Shown here: positions 25,271 through 33,738 of the stretch, piece after piece
Position numbering within the stretch: position 1 is the first letter of the stretch
Layout: the number at the start of each line of letters is the position of its first letter
Assembly (NCBI RefSeq): GCF_047126315.1
Contig: NZ_CP138953.1
Span: forward strand, 248,001-312,000
Origin: Shimia sp022448905
GTDB lineage: Bacteria > Pseudomonadota > Alphaproteobacteria > Rhodobacterales > Rhodobacteraceae
Direction of reading: 5' to 3'
Length of the DNA stretch: 64,000 nucleotides
Translations under genes and position numbers: made by a program
The notes under the pieces: model-generated
The model's database searches: none
Told to the model about the DNA's origin: nothing
What the model saw: only the letters and a program-made list of their open reading frames with translations

Positions 25271-25624
25271 TTAGCCCTGGCCTTGCGCTTCCATCAGGGC
25301 GCGCAGAAGTTTTTCTTCGGACATGTCATCTTCTTGCGGGGTGTCCGGCTCGGACCCCATCAGAAGCGCCATACGGTCTTCTTCTGGCTCGTCGACTTCG
25401 ATCTGGCTCTGGTTGGCCTCGATCAGACGCTCGCGCAGTTCATCCGCGGTCTGGGTTTCCTCTGCGATTTCACGCAGCGCCACCACAGGGTTTTTGTCGT
25501 TGTCACGATCCAGAGTGATTGCGGCACCAGCAGACACTTCGCGGGCACGGTGGGACGCAAGCATCACCAGCTCAAAGCGGTTAGGTACTTTGTCTACGCA
25601 GTCTTCAACGGTCACGCGGGCCAT
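25271..25624 (-). CDS. rpoZ: RNA polymerase subunit omega
   Basis: 117 residues. MARVTVEDCVDKVPNRFELVMLASHRAREVSAGAAITLDRDNDKNPVVALREIAEETQT is the standard omega core. An acidic C-terminal extension (VDEPEEDRMALLMGSEPDTPQEDDMSEEKLLRAL) is typical of alphaproteobacteria. The ATG at 25624 is used; four extra in-frame residues upstream are not typical of the family. rsh follows 27 bp downstream. Confidence 0.96.
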   Translation of the reverse strand: MARVTVEDCVDKVPNRFELVMLASHRAREVSAGAAITLDRDNDKNPVVALREIAEETQTADELRERLIEANQSQIEVDEPEEDRMALLMGSEPDTPQEDDMSEEKLLRALMEAQGQG

Positions 25625-25699
25625 CGGGCACTCCACTTGTTATGGATCGAGTCAGAAATCGTGTGTGTAAGGGGGATTGTACCCCTTGACAAGCAGGAT

Positions 25700-26260
25700 T
25701 CACAGGGGCTGCGGCTCTTTCTGGGCGAATTCCGGCAAATCCCCAAACATTTGAGCCACAGTGCGCCCTAGAACCGGATGTTTCCAGTCTGGTGCGATGT
25801 CCATCAGCGGTGCCAGGACAAAGCCGCGGTCCTGCAAACGCGGGTGCGGGAGAATCAGTTCCTCCGGCGCCTCCTGCGTCTGTTGCTCTGGCGGCAGGTC
25901 ATGCCAGCGCGCCCAGGCTGAGGCATTTGGCAGCACCTGCGACTCAAACCCGATCAGATCGATGTCCAAAGGACGTGTCCCCCACCGGGTCAAACGCTCG
26001 CGCCCGAACGTGCTCTCTATCTTGTGCAGTTGCGTGAGAAGTTCCGCCGCAGAGAGCGTTGTGTGAATTGCAACTGCGGCATTTACATAATCCGGGCCAG
26101 CCTCGGCAGGAAAACAAGGGGTTTGAAAAAAACGGCTAACTGCGCGAATATGAACATCATTCCGGTTCAAATGAATTAAAGATTCTTGCAGAGTTTGAAT
26201 TGGTGAACCAAATTGAGATGGCAAATTACCGCCAAGAGCCAATAGACCAAAACTACTCAC
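25700..26260 (-). CDS. folK: 2-amino-4-hydroxy-6-hydroxymethyldihydropteridine pyrophosphokinase
   Basis: 186 residues. LLALGGNLPSQFGSPIQTLQESL begins the HPPK fold; SRFFQTPCFPAEAGPDYVNAAVAIHT, IESTFGRERLTRWGTRPLDIDLIGFE and LILPHPRLQDRGFVLAPLMDIAPDW contain the family's R-W-G-x-R-x-x-D-I-D-(L/I) and P-H-P-R-x-x-x-R-x-F-V motifs. It transfers pyrophosphate from ATP in folate synthesis. It is upstream of rpoZ with a 75-bp gap, and divergent from the NYN gene. Confidence 0.95.
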   Translation of the reverse strand: MSSFGLLALGGNLPSQFGSPIQTLQESLIHLNRNDVHIRAVSRFFQTPCFPAEAGPDYVNAAVAIHTTLSAAELLTQLHKIESTFGRERLTRWGTRPLDIDLIGFESQVLPNASAWARWHDLPPEQQTQEAPEELILPHPRLQDRGFVLAPLMDIAPDWKHPVLGRTVAQMFGDLPEFAQKEPQPL

Positions 26261-26413
26261 TTTAATCCCTATCTAATTTTCTAGTTGGACAGAACTTACC
26301 GCAAATGCTTGCGACCCCCGTAAATATGGCTATTTTGAACGTGCTGTCACGCTCACTCCAAATTTTCACTCACGGGACATTCCAGGCGCGGCAGAGTTAG
26401 AAAGGACATTTTG

Positions 26414-26989
26414 ATGTTTTACAAAGACGAACGGCTTGCGCTGTTCATAGACGGGTCGAATCTGTACGCGGCTGCGAAGTCGCTCGGGTTCGACATCGAC
26501 TATAAGCTTCTGCGGCAGGAATTCATGCGCCGCGGCAAGCTGCTCCGCGCCTTTTACTACACAGCGCTGCTGGAAAACGACGAGTATTCGCCGATCCGCC
26601 CGCTGGTAGACTGGCTGCATTACAACGGCTTCACCATGGTGACCAAAGCGGCGAAGGAGTACACAGACTCCCAGGGGCGTCGCAAGGTCAAGGGGAACAT
26701 GGACATTGAGCTGGCGGTGAACGCGATGGAACTGGCGCCACATGTGGACCACATCGTTTTGTTCTCGGGAGATGGGGATTTCCGTCCGCTGGTTGAAAGC
26801 CTGCAACGCCAAGGCGTGCGCGTGTCCGTGGTGTCCACGATCCGCAGCCAACCACCGATGATTTCTGACGAGCTGCGCCGTCAGGCTGACAACTTCATTG
26901 AGCTGGATGGCCTGCGCGAAGTGATTGGCCGCCCGCCGCGTGATCCGATGCCGGAACACAACCGCGATTCGGAGATGGCAGACGACTGA
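26414..26989 (+). CDS. NYN-domain protein (LabA-like putative ribonuclease)
   Basis: 191 residues. The PIN/NYN nuclease pattern is clear: RLALFIDGSNLYAAAKSLGFDIDYKLLRQEF (first Asp), KVKGNMDIELAVNAMELAPHVDHIVLFSGDGDFRPLVESLQRQGVRVSVVST (D-x-E then S-G-D-G-D-F). All acidic metal-binding residues expected of the LabA/DUF88 group are present, so RNase activity is plausible but unproven. The ATG at 26414 follows AAAGGACATTTTG. It is monocistronic and ends in a strong terminator. Confidence 0.87.
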   Translation: MFYKDERLALFIDGSNLYAAAKSLGFDIDYKLLRQEFMRRGKLLRAFYYTALLENDEYSPIRPLVDWLHYNGFTMVTKAAKEYTDSQGRRKVKGNMDIELAVNAMELAPHVDHIVLFSGDGDFRPLVESLQRQGVRVSVVSTIRSQPPMISDELRRQADNFIELDGLREVIGRPPRDPMPEHNRDSEMADD

Positions 26990-27012
26990 TCCGTCGCCAT
27001 AGAGAATTGTGA

Positions 27013-27040
27013 AAGCCGGAGCCAATGCTCCGGCTTTTTA
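27013..27040. terminator. Bidirectional terminator between the NYN and cytochrome c genes
   Basis: A perfect 10-bp stem (AAGCCGGAGC / GCTCCGGCTT) with a CAAT loop, followed on the plus strand by TTTTA. It lies 23 bp after the NYN stop and overlaps the end of the convergent cytochrome gene at 27038. Confidence 0.88.
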
Positions 27041-27502
27041 GTTGGCGGGCGCGTTCGTGCTGTTGTGCATCTCGATGATCTCCGGTGGCCACGTGCTTTT
27101 GATAAACCCCAGCACGTCAAGAATGTCCTGATCGCTCAGGGTGTCGGAAAACCCGGGCATATTGCTCTCATAGCCCTGCCCCACCACTGCGGCGGTGCCA
27201 AGTTTGGTGAGGCGGAATAGCACGTCATCCGGATGATGCCATGTATGTCCGCTTTCGTCATGTGGCGGGGCTGGCATGAAACCTTCGGGAGAAGGCTGCT
27301 TCCAGTTGGGTTCGCCTTCGAGATTTTCACCATGGCAGGACGCGCAATTGTCGGCATAGATCACAGCACCGCGTGCGATGCTTTCTGAGCGGTCGTACGG
27401 CAGGCGTACGCCAGGTGCAGAGGCCCCAACCCAAAACTGCCAGACAACGCCGCTAATCACGAGCATTGCCAAAGTCAAAACGCCAAATGTCTTGCGAGTC
27501 AT
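27038..27502 (-). CDS. Membrane-anchored class I cytochrome c
   Basis: 154 residues. An N-terminal hydrophobic segment (TFGVLTLAMLVISGVVWQFWVG), which may be a signal anchor or a cleaved signal, precedes the haem c site CASCH in YADNCASCHGENLEGEP. A distal Met ligand is likely in SNMPGFSDTLSDQDILDVLGFIKSTW. It should act in the periplasm as an electron carrier. No oxidase or dehydrogenase gene adjoins it, so its partner is unknown. The 295-bp gap toward the next gene shows no convincing coding sequence. Confidence 0.88.
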   Translation of the reverse strand: MTRKTFGVLTLAMLVISGVVWQFWVGASAPGVRLPYDRSESIARGAVIYADNCASCHGENLEGEPNWKQPSPEGFMPAPPHDESGHTWHHPDDVLFRLTKLGTAAVVGQGYESNMPGFSDTLSDQDILDVLGFIKSTWPPEIIEMHNSTNAPAN

Positions 27503-27797
27503 TCTCGGCCCTCAAAGTGTCCTGACGCGGCTCTAACGGGGTCCCACACTGGAAGGTCAAGCACTGCAAAATTGAGACTGTAACGCCGCAAACACCACCA
27601 AGGCTGCGCGCGCCACATATGGCACGCGAAGCAATCGCCTCGCCCTTACAGGTTAAAATCCAAGGCGACTACCCGGACGTACTCGGGGCATTGCTTGGAG
27701 CAATGAGACCGGGCAAAACAACACTAACACTGGGATTGAGGCTTGGGTCACTTGAGAAGGGCCCCGAGAGGACCAATTGCGGGGAGGGAAGGACGAC

Positions 27798-28262
27798 ATG
27801 GGACAGTTCAAACAAAGGGTGCCAACTGCACCGCTATTGCTCGGGCTTGCCGGGTTGCTGCCGTTTCTGTGGGGCGCGCTGACCTATCTGAATGCCGAGC
27901 TCGCTTTGTGGGGTACTAAGGCCCTGGGACCGCGGTTTGTCGGGCCCTATGTCCAGCTTTTCTATGGTTCGGTCATCTTGAGTTTTATGTCCGGCGTGCT
28001 TTGGGGATTTGCAACCAAAACCGACGGCGCACAAGCCGCGATTGGCTATGCACTGTCGACCATTCCCGCACTTTGGGCATTTTTCATGACCGGCGGCGGC
28101 CCTGTTGGTGCTGGCACCAATCTGATCTTTGGTTTTGTCGGTCTGCTGTTTTTGGATTACACCTTTTTTAGGTGGGGTCTGACCCCGCCATGGTGGATGC
28201 AGCTGCGCCTGGTTTTGACCACCGTGGTGGTGGCCTGCCTGGCCATTGGTGTTGTCTTTTAA
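27798..28262 (+). CDS. DUF3429-family membrane protein
   Basis: 154 residues with five hydrophobic segments: APLLLGLAGLLPFLWGALTYL, YGSVILSFMSGVLWGFAT, GYALSTIPALWAFFMT, NLIFGFVGLLFLDYTFF and LRLVLTTVVVACLAIGVVF. The S-F-x-x-G-V-x-W-G-x-A stretch is the DUF3429 mark. The ATG at 27798 follows GGAAGGACGAC; an in-frame ATG 21 bp upstream is less well placed. The LysE gene follows after 23 bp, and they are probably co-transcribed. Function unknown. Confidence 0.82.
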   Translation: MGQFKQRVPTAPLLLGLAGLLPFLWGALTYLNAELALWGTKALGPRFVGPYVQLFYGSVILSFMSGVLWGFATKTDGAQAAIGYALSTIPALWAFFMTGGGPVGAGTNLIFGFVGLLFLDYTFFRWGLTPPWWMQLRLVLTTVVVACLAIGVVF

Positions 28263-28285
28263 GTATCTGAGATGAGGAATTAACT

Positions 28286-28900
28286 GTGCTGTCATTGCAG
28301 TTTCTTGTGACCGCCTTTGTGGTGGTGATCGCACCCGGAACCGGGGTTATTTACACATTGGCGATGGGTCTCGGCCAAGGGCCACGCGCCGCACTTTGGG
28401 CGGCTTTGGGCTGTACCTTCGGAATCGTGCCACACCTGTTGGCTGCCACATTGGGCTTGGCAGCGGTGCTGCATACCTCAGCGGTTTTGTTCAACGTGGT
28501 GAAATTTGCCGGTGTGGCGTACCTGCTGTTCCTCGCCTGGCAGGCGGTGCGCAGTGGCGGAGCCTTGGCGGTCACGGCAGAACGTCAAGCGCAGGCAGGT
28601 TTTGTGATCGCGCGACGCGGGGCGTTGATCAACATTTTGAACCCAAAACTCTCGGTGTTCTTCCTCGCGCTACTGCCCCCTTTCCTGAGCGGCAATGCCG
28701 CAACCGCGACCATGGAAATGACATTGCTGGGCGGCGTGTTCATGGCGCTGACCTTTGGGGTGTTTGTGCTTTATGGGCTGTTTGCCGCCAAGGCCCGCGA
28801 CCTGCTGCTGGGCAGTGAGCGGGTGATGACGTGGTTGAACCGCAGCTTTGCCACGATCTTTGTGGCGCTGGCCGGACGGCTCGCGATGGAACGCGCATGA
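28286..28900 (+). CDS. LysE/RhtB-family exporter
   Basis: 204 residues, GTG start with GAGGAATTAACT upstream. VTAFVVVIAPGTGVIYTLAMGLGQGPRAALWAALGCTFGIVPHLLAATLGLAAVL is the RhtB N-terminus (the usual P-G-P is P-G-T-G here), and FVIARRGALINILNPKLSVFFLALLPPF the second family mark. It should export amino acids or homoserine-lactone-like compounds; the substrate is unknown. A methyltransferase gene starts inside its last codons (ATGA overlap). Confidence 0.86.
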   Translation: MLSLQFLVTAFVVVIAPGTGVIYTLAMGLGQGPRAALWAALGCTFGIVPHLLAATLGLAAVLHTSAVLFNVVKFAGVAYLLFLAWQAVRSGGALAVTAERQAQAGFVIARRGALINILNPKLSVFFLALLPPFLSGNAATATMEMTLLGGVFMALTFGVFVLYGLFAAKARDLLLGSERVMTWLNRSFATIFVALAGRLAMERA

Positions 28901-29502
28901 GCGACAAAGGCACATTGGCGGTCTACGCAGCAGCCGCTGGCGAATACGCGAAGCGGTTTGCACGAGTTGCAGAGTCCGATGTTGATCAATTCAGCGATCT
29001 GGCAGCGTTCTTTGAGTTATTACCTGACAATGGCTTGGTATTGGATTTGGGCTGTGGGCCGGGACAATGGGCAGCGAAAATCCGAGAGGCCGGTTATCGT
29101 GTGGAGGGCATGGATGCCTCACCGGAGATGGCAGCATTGGCGAAAGAGCGCTTTGATTTGGATGTGACCGTTGGTGTGTTTGAGGACCTAGACGCAAGCG
29201 GCGTGTTTGATGGGATCTGGGCAAACTTTAGTTTGTTGCATGCGCCAAAAGCCGCGATGCCTGAACACCTTAACCGTATTCATCGCGCCCTAAAGCCGAG
29301 CGGAGCGTTCCACATTGGCACCAAGCTTGGGGAAGGCGAAGACCGTGACCATCTGGGTCGGTTTTACAGCTACTATCAAGCCGAAGAACTGACAGTCCTC
29401 TTGGAGGAGGCAGGCTTTACGGTTGTGCGAAAAAGAACCGGATCTGCTGTGGGATTGGCTGGTAGTAAAGACACTTTTGTCATACTCACGGCCCATGGCT
29501 AG
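28897..29502 (+). CDS. SAM-dependent methyltransferase (class I)
   Basis: 201 residues from the ATG at 28897, overlapping the LysE gene stop by 4 bp. Motif I is VLDLGCGPGQWAAKIREAGYRVEGMDASPEMAALAKER, and the motif III/IV region is FDGIWANFSLLHAPKAAMPEHLNRIHRALKPSGAFHIGTKLGEGEDRD. The substrate cannot be told. rnhA begins 8 bp before its stop, so lysE-like, methyltransferase and rnhA are translationally linked. Confidence 0.86.
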   Translation: MSDKGTLAVYAAAAGEYAKRFARVAESDVDQFSDLAAFFELLPDNGLVLDLGCGPGQWAAKIREAGYRVEGMDASPEMAALAKERFDLDVTVGVFEDLDASGVFDGIWANFSLLHAPKAAMPEHLNRIHRALKPSGAFHIGTKLGEGEDRDHLGRFYSYYQAEELTVLLEEAGFTVVRKRTGSAVGLAGSKDTFVILTAHG

Positions 29503-29953
29503 TTTGATTGCATATACCGATGGCGCATGTTCCGGAAACCCTGGTCCAGGAGGCTGGGGCACGTTGTTGCAAGCCAAGGACGGCGACACGGTGGTGAAGG
29601 AACGCGAGCTGAAAGGCGGCGCGGAGAACACCACCAACAACAAGATGGAACTGATGGCCGCCATCATGGCGCTGGAGACCTTGGAACGGGCCAGCACCAT
29701 CACGGTGGTGACCGACAGCACCTATGTCAAAAACGGCGTGACCGGCTGGATCTTTGGCTGGAAGAAAAACGGCTGGAAGACTTCGGCCAAGAAGCCAGTG
29801 AAAAATGCTGATTTGTGGCAGCGTCTGGATGCGGCGCAGGCGCGGCATCAGGTGACCTGGGAATGGGTCAAAGGCCATGCGGGCCATCCGGAAAACGAAC
29901 GCGCGGACGAGTTGGCCCGCGCGGGCATGGCCCCGTTTAAGCCCGGAAAGTAA
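29495..29953 (+). CDS. rnhA: Ribonuclease HI
   Basis: 152 residues. IAYTDGACSGNPGPGGWGTLLQ has the first catalytic Asp; NNKMELMAAIMALE the Glu; TVVTDSTYVKNGVTGWIFGWKKNGWKTS the second Asp and the basic handle; WVKGHAGHPENERADELARAG the catalytic His and the last Asp. It degrades the RNA strand of RNA-DNA hybrids. The start ATG at 29495 lies inside the methyltransferase end. Confidence 0.95.
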   Translation: MASLIAYTDGACSGNPGPGGWGTLLQAKDGDTVVKERELKGGAENTTNNKMELMAAIMALETLERASTITVVTDSTYVKNGVTGWIFGWKKNGWKTSAKKPVKNADLWQRLDAAQARHQVTWEWVKGHAGHPENERADELARAGMAPFKPGK

Positions 29954-29965
29954 TGGCGGGGGCGC

Positions 29966-30733
29966 TTACTGCGCCGCCACGTCCGGATCAGCACTTTCAG
30001 ACCAACGTTGTTGGTAGTCACTTTGGTAGACTTTGCGTGAGCCATCGCGCATTGACTTCATCGGTTTGCGGACTGCATAGGACAGAATGATTGGCCCATC
30101 CGGCAGTTTGCCTTTCAGGCGCGGGCGCGAGCCGGTTTCATTAGGGTTGGTCGTGGTCACCGCGCGATTAGCGTAGACCGGCAGAATGGGCTGCAATACA
30201 CATTCCAGCACTTCATAGCCGAGGGTTTTCTCCCAGAAGCCGTACACCATCTCCGGTGTGATTTGGTAAAAGCCGTGGTTGATCCAGCCATTACACGGGC
30301 TGTGTCCAATCATCACGCCGCCTGGTTTCAGCATGCGGTCGATGTTGCGAAAAGCGGTGGGCAGGTCAAAGACATGCTCGCAGGTGCCACCGTCGTAGAT
30401 CACGTCAAATTTCTTGTGCAGTTTCTTGGGCACCCAATCAGCCAGGTCCTGCACGATGGTGGCGTTCTCAAAATCGGACACATCCATGCTGTCGACGTTT
30501 TCAAACCCAATCTTGTGAAAGAAGGTCTCTGAATACTCGTCATTTGGATTGGCGAGATCTTCCTCAGAAAGGTCTGGAAACCGCTCTTCCAACGTGGCGG
30601 CAAACATCGCAGCGGAGCGTTTGCGACGGCTGCCCATCCAGCGTTGGCGGCCCAGCATCAAAAAGTCCCCGCCCAGATCATTGTCGCAGACAACATTCAT
30701 TATCCGCATCGCCAAAGTGTCAGGAATCGCCAT
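29966..30733 (-). CDS. SAM-dependent methyltransferase-like protein
   Basis: 255 residues. The middle shows a class I methyltransferase C-terminal half: ATIVQDLADWVPKKLHKKFDVIYDGGTCEHVFDLPTAFRNIDRMLKPGGVMIGHSPCNGWINHGFYQITPEMVYGFWEKTLGYEV. The usual glycine-rich motif I is weak (AMRIMNVVCDNDLGGDFLMLGRQRWMG), with possible replacement by the MLGRQ strand-turn. This pattern (GRQ... D...EH..D) is often seen in polysaccharide or nodulation-type methyltransferases. Substrate unknown. It is convergent with rnhA. Confidence 0.7.
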   Translation of the reverse strand: MAIPDTLAMRIMNVVCDNDLGGDFLMLGRQRWMGSRRKRSAAMFAATLEERFPDLSEEDLANPNDEYSETFFHKIGFENVDSMDVSDFENATIVQDLADWVPKKLHKKFDVIYDGGTCEHVFDLPTAFRNIDRMLKPGGVMIGHSPCNGWINHGFYQITPEMVYGFWEKTLGYEVLECVLQPILPVYANRAVTTTNPNETGSRPRLKGKLPDGPIILSYAVRKPMKSMRDGSRKVYQSDYQQRWSESADPDVAAQ

Positions 30734-30956
30734 TGTTTACCCTACCCTGTTGCTCGGTTGAGACAGCCGGATCTGCTGTCTTATTGGTCTTTTAGAAGTC
30801 CCGCGATGCGCGACCGATCCAAGTGGAGGACCGCAACACCAGACATGCCTCTGTTTGATGGGCACTTTCTTTGAGACTACCCGCAGGGCGCGCAGGTCGT
30901 CTACAATTTTCGGCTTTTGCGCAAGCTTTGGTTAACGCCTTGACACATCAAGCGTT

Positions 30957-31193
30957 TCATCGCCGAAAATGGGTCGGAACGATAATCAACGCGCCAACCG
31001 AAGACACAATGGCATTGAGGCCGGGGCTGCCGAAGCCGATGTGGAACATGCGGCTGATCATAAAGAACAGGAAGGCGCCGCCGATGCAGATGATGATCGA
31101 GGGAATGTATCCGTTGCGCGTAAAACCGCTGCGCTCTGACAGGTAGCCAACGATGCCGGCGATGATGACAGTGCCAAAGAAAGAAAAGAACAT
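30957..31193 (-). CDS. GlsB/YeaQ/YmgE-family small membrane protein (transglycosylase-associated)
   Basis: 78 residues with three hydrophobic segments: FFSFFGTVIIAGIVGYLSE, IPSIIICIGGAFLFFMIS and GLNAIVSSVGALIIVPTHF. The pattern matches the transglycosylase-associated/YeaQ family, often stress-induced. It starts 12 bp after fmt in the same direction and may be read through from it. The region 30734-30956 upstream of the methyltransferase-like gene shows no further genes. Confidence 0.72.
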   Translation of the reverse strand: MFFSFFGTVIIAGIVGYLSERSGFTRNGYIPSIIICIGGAFLFFMISRMFHIGFGSPGLNAIVSSVGALIIVPTHFRR

Positions 31194-31205
31194 GACGCGG
31201 ACGCC

Positions 31206-32111
31206 TTACAACTGTTGACCTTTGGTGAGCGGGAAGCCCCGCAGAAAGATATCCGCATCTTGCGCGCCTTTGCCCGCACGTTGCAAGCGCAGGAGTTGTA
31301 CCGCGCCTTCGCCGCACGCCACCGTCAGTATGTCGTCCAACAGCGTGCCCGCCGGGCCGGCGCCTTCGGCAAGCCGTGAGGCCAGTAGTTTCACCCGCTG
31401 ACCGTCGATTTCGGTCCAGGCACCCGGGAACGGAGACAGGCCGCGAATTTTGCGATCCACCTCTGCCGCAGGCGCGGACCAATCAATTCGGGATTCCGCC
31501 TTGTCGATTTTTTCCGCGTAGGTCACGCCCGCTTCGGGCTGAGGTGTGGCGGTCAGGGTGGTGATATCTGCCAGCGTGTCGACAATCGCCGTGGAGCCCA
31601 GCGCGGCAAGGCGATCGTGCAATTGTGCGGTGGTTTCTTCCGCACCGATCTCTAGCGCACGCTCCATCAGCACAGGGCCGGTGTCCAGGCCGGCGTCCAT
31701 TTGCATGATGCAAACGCCGGTTTCCTTGTCGCCCGCCATAATCGCGCGGTGGATTGGCGCGGCGCCGCGCCAACGCGGCAGGAGGCTGGCGTGGATGTTG
31801 AGGCATCCGTGCGTGGGCGTGTCGAGCACATACTGCGGCAGGATGAGACCATAGGCGACAACCACGCCGACATCAGCGTCAATGCTGGCGATCAGCGCTT
31901 TGGACTCATCTGTGCGCAGCGACTTGGGGTGATGCACCGTCAGGCCGAGTTCCAAGGCGCGCGCCTGGACCGGTGTGGGACGGTCTTTCTTGCCGCGGCC
32001 TGCGGGGCGAGGTGGTTGGCAAAAGACGGCGACAATTTCGTGCCCAGCGTCAATCAACGCGTCAAGAACGGAGACGGAAAACTCCGGGGTGCCCATGAAA
32101 AGAATGCGCAT
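31206..32111 (-). CDS. fmt: Methionyl-tRNA formyltransferase
   Basis: 301 residues. MRILFMGTPEFSVSVLDALIDAGHEIVAVFCQPPRPAGRGKK is the standard beginning, and GCLNIHASLLPRWRGAAPIHRAIMAGDKETGVCIMQMDAGLDTGPVL holds the catalytic N-x-H-x-S-L-L-P and the D. The C-terminal OB-like tRNA-binding domain follows. It formylates Met-tRNAi from 10-formyl-THF. It is last in a row with three deformylase-family genes, starting 23 bp after the final one, so adding and removing the formyl group are encoded together. Confidence 0.96.
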   Translation of the reverse strand: MRILFMGTPEFSVSVLDALIDAGHEIVAVFCQPPRPAGRGKKDRPTPVQARALELGLTVHHPKSLRTDESKALIASIDADVGVVVAYGLILPQYVLDTPTHGCLNIHASLLPRWRGAAPIHRAIMAGDKETGVCIMQMDAGLDTGPVLMERALEIGAEETTAQLHDRLAALGSTAIVDTLADITTLTATPQPEAGVTYAEKIDKAESRIDWSAPAAEVDRKIRGLSPFPGAWTEIDGQRVKLLASRLAEGAGPAGTLLDDILTVACGEGAVQLLRLQRAGKGAQDADIFLRGFPLTKGQQL

Positions 32112-32134
32112 GGTGTTGTCTCCTGTTCGTGAGC

Positions 32135-32629
32135 TTAGCGGCGCTTCTGCGCCTTTTTGATCAGCATGGCGCGTTTGGTTTTGCTGAGGTAATCAAAGTA
32201 CATCTTGCCGTTGATGTGGTCGATCTGGTGTTGTACGGAGGTGGCCCAGAGACCGACAAAGTCTTTCTCCACTGTCTCGCCATTTTCATCCATGTAGCGC
32301 ACGGTTACGGCGCGGGGGCGGGAGATTTTGGCGGAAACACCAACCAGATTGGGGCTGGCCTCTTCGTGTTCGCGCGGCTGCACAGACGCGTGCAGGATTT
32401 CCGGGTTGGCCATGCGGACGGCAGATTTGCCCTCCTCGGTGGCATCCACAACGATCAGACGTTTGAGCACACCGATCTGGTTCGCGCCCATGCCGACGCC
32501 AGGCATGGCGTACATGGTGTCGATCAGATCATCCCACACCTGACGCACCTCATCGGTGATCTCGTCCACCGGCTCGGAGACAGTGCGCAGGCGTTTGTCA
32601 GGCCACGGCAGGCAGGTGCGAACGGTCAT
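32135..32629 (-). CDS. Peptide deformylase-like protein lacking catalytic residues
   Basis: 164 residues, a clear deformylase fold: MPGVGMGANQIGVLKRLIVVD replaces motif 1 (G-x-G-L-A-A-x-Q), and FVGLWATSVQHQIDHINGKMYFDYLS replaces motif 3. In motif 2 the E-G-C-L-S is E-A-S-P-N (residues 90-94), so the Cys metal ligand is lost. In motif 3 H-E-x-x-H is H134-Q-I-D-H138, so the catalytic Glu is Gln135. Two His remain, but deformylation by the known mechanism is not expected. It overlaps the previous deformylase gene by 4 bp. A regulatory or ribosome-associated role is possible, but unknown. Confidence 0.85.
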   Translation of the reverse strand: MTVRTCLPWPDKRLRTVSEPVDEITDEVRQVWDDLIDTMYAMPGVGMGANQIGVLKRLIVVDATEEGKSAVRMANPEILHASVQPREHEEASPNLVGVSAKISRPRAVTVRYMDENGETVEKDFVGLWATSVQHQIDHINGKMYFDYLSKTKRAMLIKKAQKRR

Positions 32630-33117
32630 GGGGCTTCATATCCTTTTAGAATGTCGGCGCGCGCCGCTTCTGACAGATGGTCGAGGGTGACACGTCCATC
32701 CAGATGGTCCATTTCGTGCTGGATGCAGCGGGCCTCGAACCCGTCGAAGCTTTGCTCTTGAGCCGTGCCGTGCGCATCTTTCCAGCGGACAGTTATCTCT
32801 GTCGGGCGGACAACCGGCACCATCAAGCCGGGAATGGACAGACACCCTTCGTCCAGAGTGTCGTTCTCCGCGCCGGCGGCGATGATTTCTGGATCGAGGA
32901 AGGCCATGGGCGTTTTGGTGCCTTCCTTCCATGTGCAATCCATCACAAAAATCCGCTTCATCACGCCGACTTGCGGGCCGGCCAAACCACGCCCGGGCGC
33001 GGCGTACATGGTGTCAAACATATCGGCGATCAGGCCGCACAGGTCTTCGCTCTCAACGGCGGCACAAGACTGTGCCAATCGCGCGTCCGGATAGAACACC
33101 AGCGGCAGCACACTCAT
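32626..33117 (-). CDS. def: Peptide deformylase (second copy)
   Basis: 163 residues with all three motifs: PGRGLAGPQVGVMKRIFVMD, EGCLSIPG (Cys92) and CIQHEMDHLDG (His134, Glu135, His138). It therefore should be an active Fe2+ deformylase, although motif 1 has Gly for the second Ala. It starts within the stop of the first def gene (4-bp overlap) and ends inside the start of the inactive paralogue, so the three are coupled. The C-terminus is shorter than in the first copy. The order def, def2, def-like, fmt reads leftwards. Confidence 0.9.
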   Translation of the reverse strand: MSVLPLVFYPDARLAQSCAAVESEDLCGLIADMFDTMYAAPGRGLAGPQVGVMKRIFVMDCTWKEGTKTPMAFLDPEIIAAGAENDTLDEGCLSIPGLMVPVVRPTEITVRWKDAHGTAQEQSFDGFEARCIQHEMDHLDGRVTLDHLSEAARADILKGYEAP

Positions 33118-33626
33118 CCGCGCGCCAACTCGCGCTTCATTTTCTGAGACTTGCGAGTCATCATTTGACGCTTCATTGGGCCAAGGTAGTCGATGAAGAG
33201 CTTGCCATTGAGGTGATCAATCTCGTGCTGCACGCAGGTCGCCCAAAGGCCGTCGAAGTCTTTTTCCTGCGGGTTGCCGTCCATATCGATCCAGCCCACA
33301 CGCACTTCAGCCGGGCGGGTGACCTCGGCAAACTGTTCCGGGATCGACAGGCAGCCTTCCTCGTAGACATTGAGGTCCTCTGAGCTCGACAGCACTTCGG
33401 GATTGAACATCACCACCGGTTCCGGCTCACCATCCTTAACGCAATCCATCACGATCAGACGGTCCAACACGCCAACCTGCGGCGCGGCCAGGCCGATGCC
33501 CGGCGCGTCATACATGGTTTGCAGCATGTCTTCGGCCAGTGCGCGCAGATCATCGGAGAGATCGGCAACAGGCGCACAGACCTTTTTCAGGCGCGGATCG
33601 GGGTGAATGAGAATTGGTTTGATCAT
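33114..33626 (-). CDS. def: Peptide deformylase (first copy)
   Basis: 170 residues. KPILIHPDPRLKKVCAPV, MYDAPGIGLAAPQVGVLDRLIVMD, EEGCLSIPEQFAEVTRP (Cys92) and WATCVQHEIDHLNGKLFIDYL (His134, Glu135, His138) are the canonical features of a type I deformylase. It removes the N-formyl group from nascent proteins. The ATG at 33626 is preferred over one 9 bp upstream because IKPILIHPDPRL is the normal beginning. It heads the leftward def-def-def'-fmt operon, 112 bp from the divergent lyase gene. Confidence 0.95.
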   Translation of the reverse strand: MIKPILIHPDPRLKKVCAPVADLSDDLRALAEDMLQTMYDAPGIGLAAPQVGVLDRLIVMDCVKDGEPEPVVMFNPEVLSSSEDLNVYEEGCLSIPEQFAEVTRPAEVRVGWIDMDGNPQEKDFDGLWATCVQHEIDHLNGKLFIDYLGPMKRQMMTRKSQKMKRELARG

Positions 33627-33738
33627 GGCCCCCATCTAGGACAGTCGCGCCTTCTGCGCAACGGGGTAGCTTGCGGGGTTGCACGCGAGCCGCAAATCGG
33701 TAGCGTGCAGTTGCGTTGTTAAGCAAAGGACACCCACC

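Noticed and set aside
27619..27882. 87-codon plus-strand frame before the DUF3429 gene
   Set aside because: Overlaps the well-supported start at 27798 in another frame, no ribosome site and no recognisable features.
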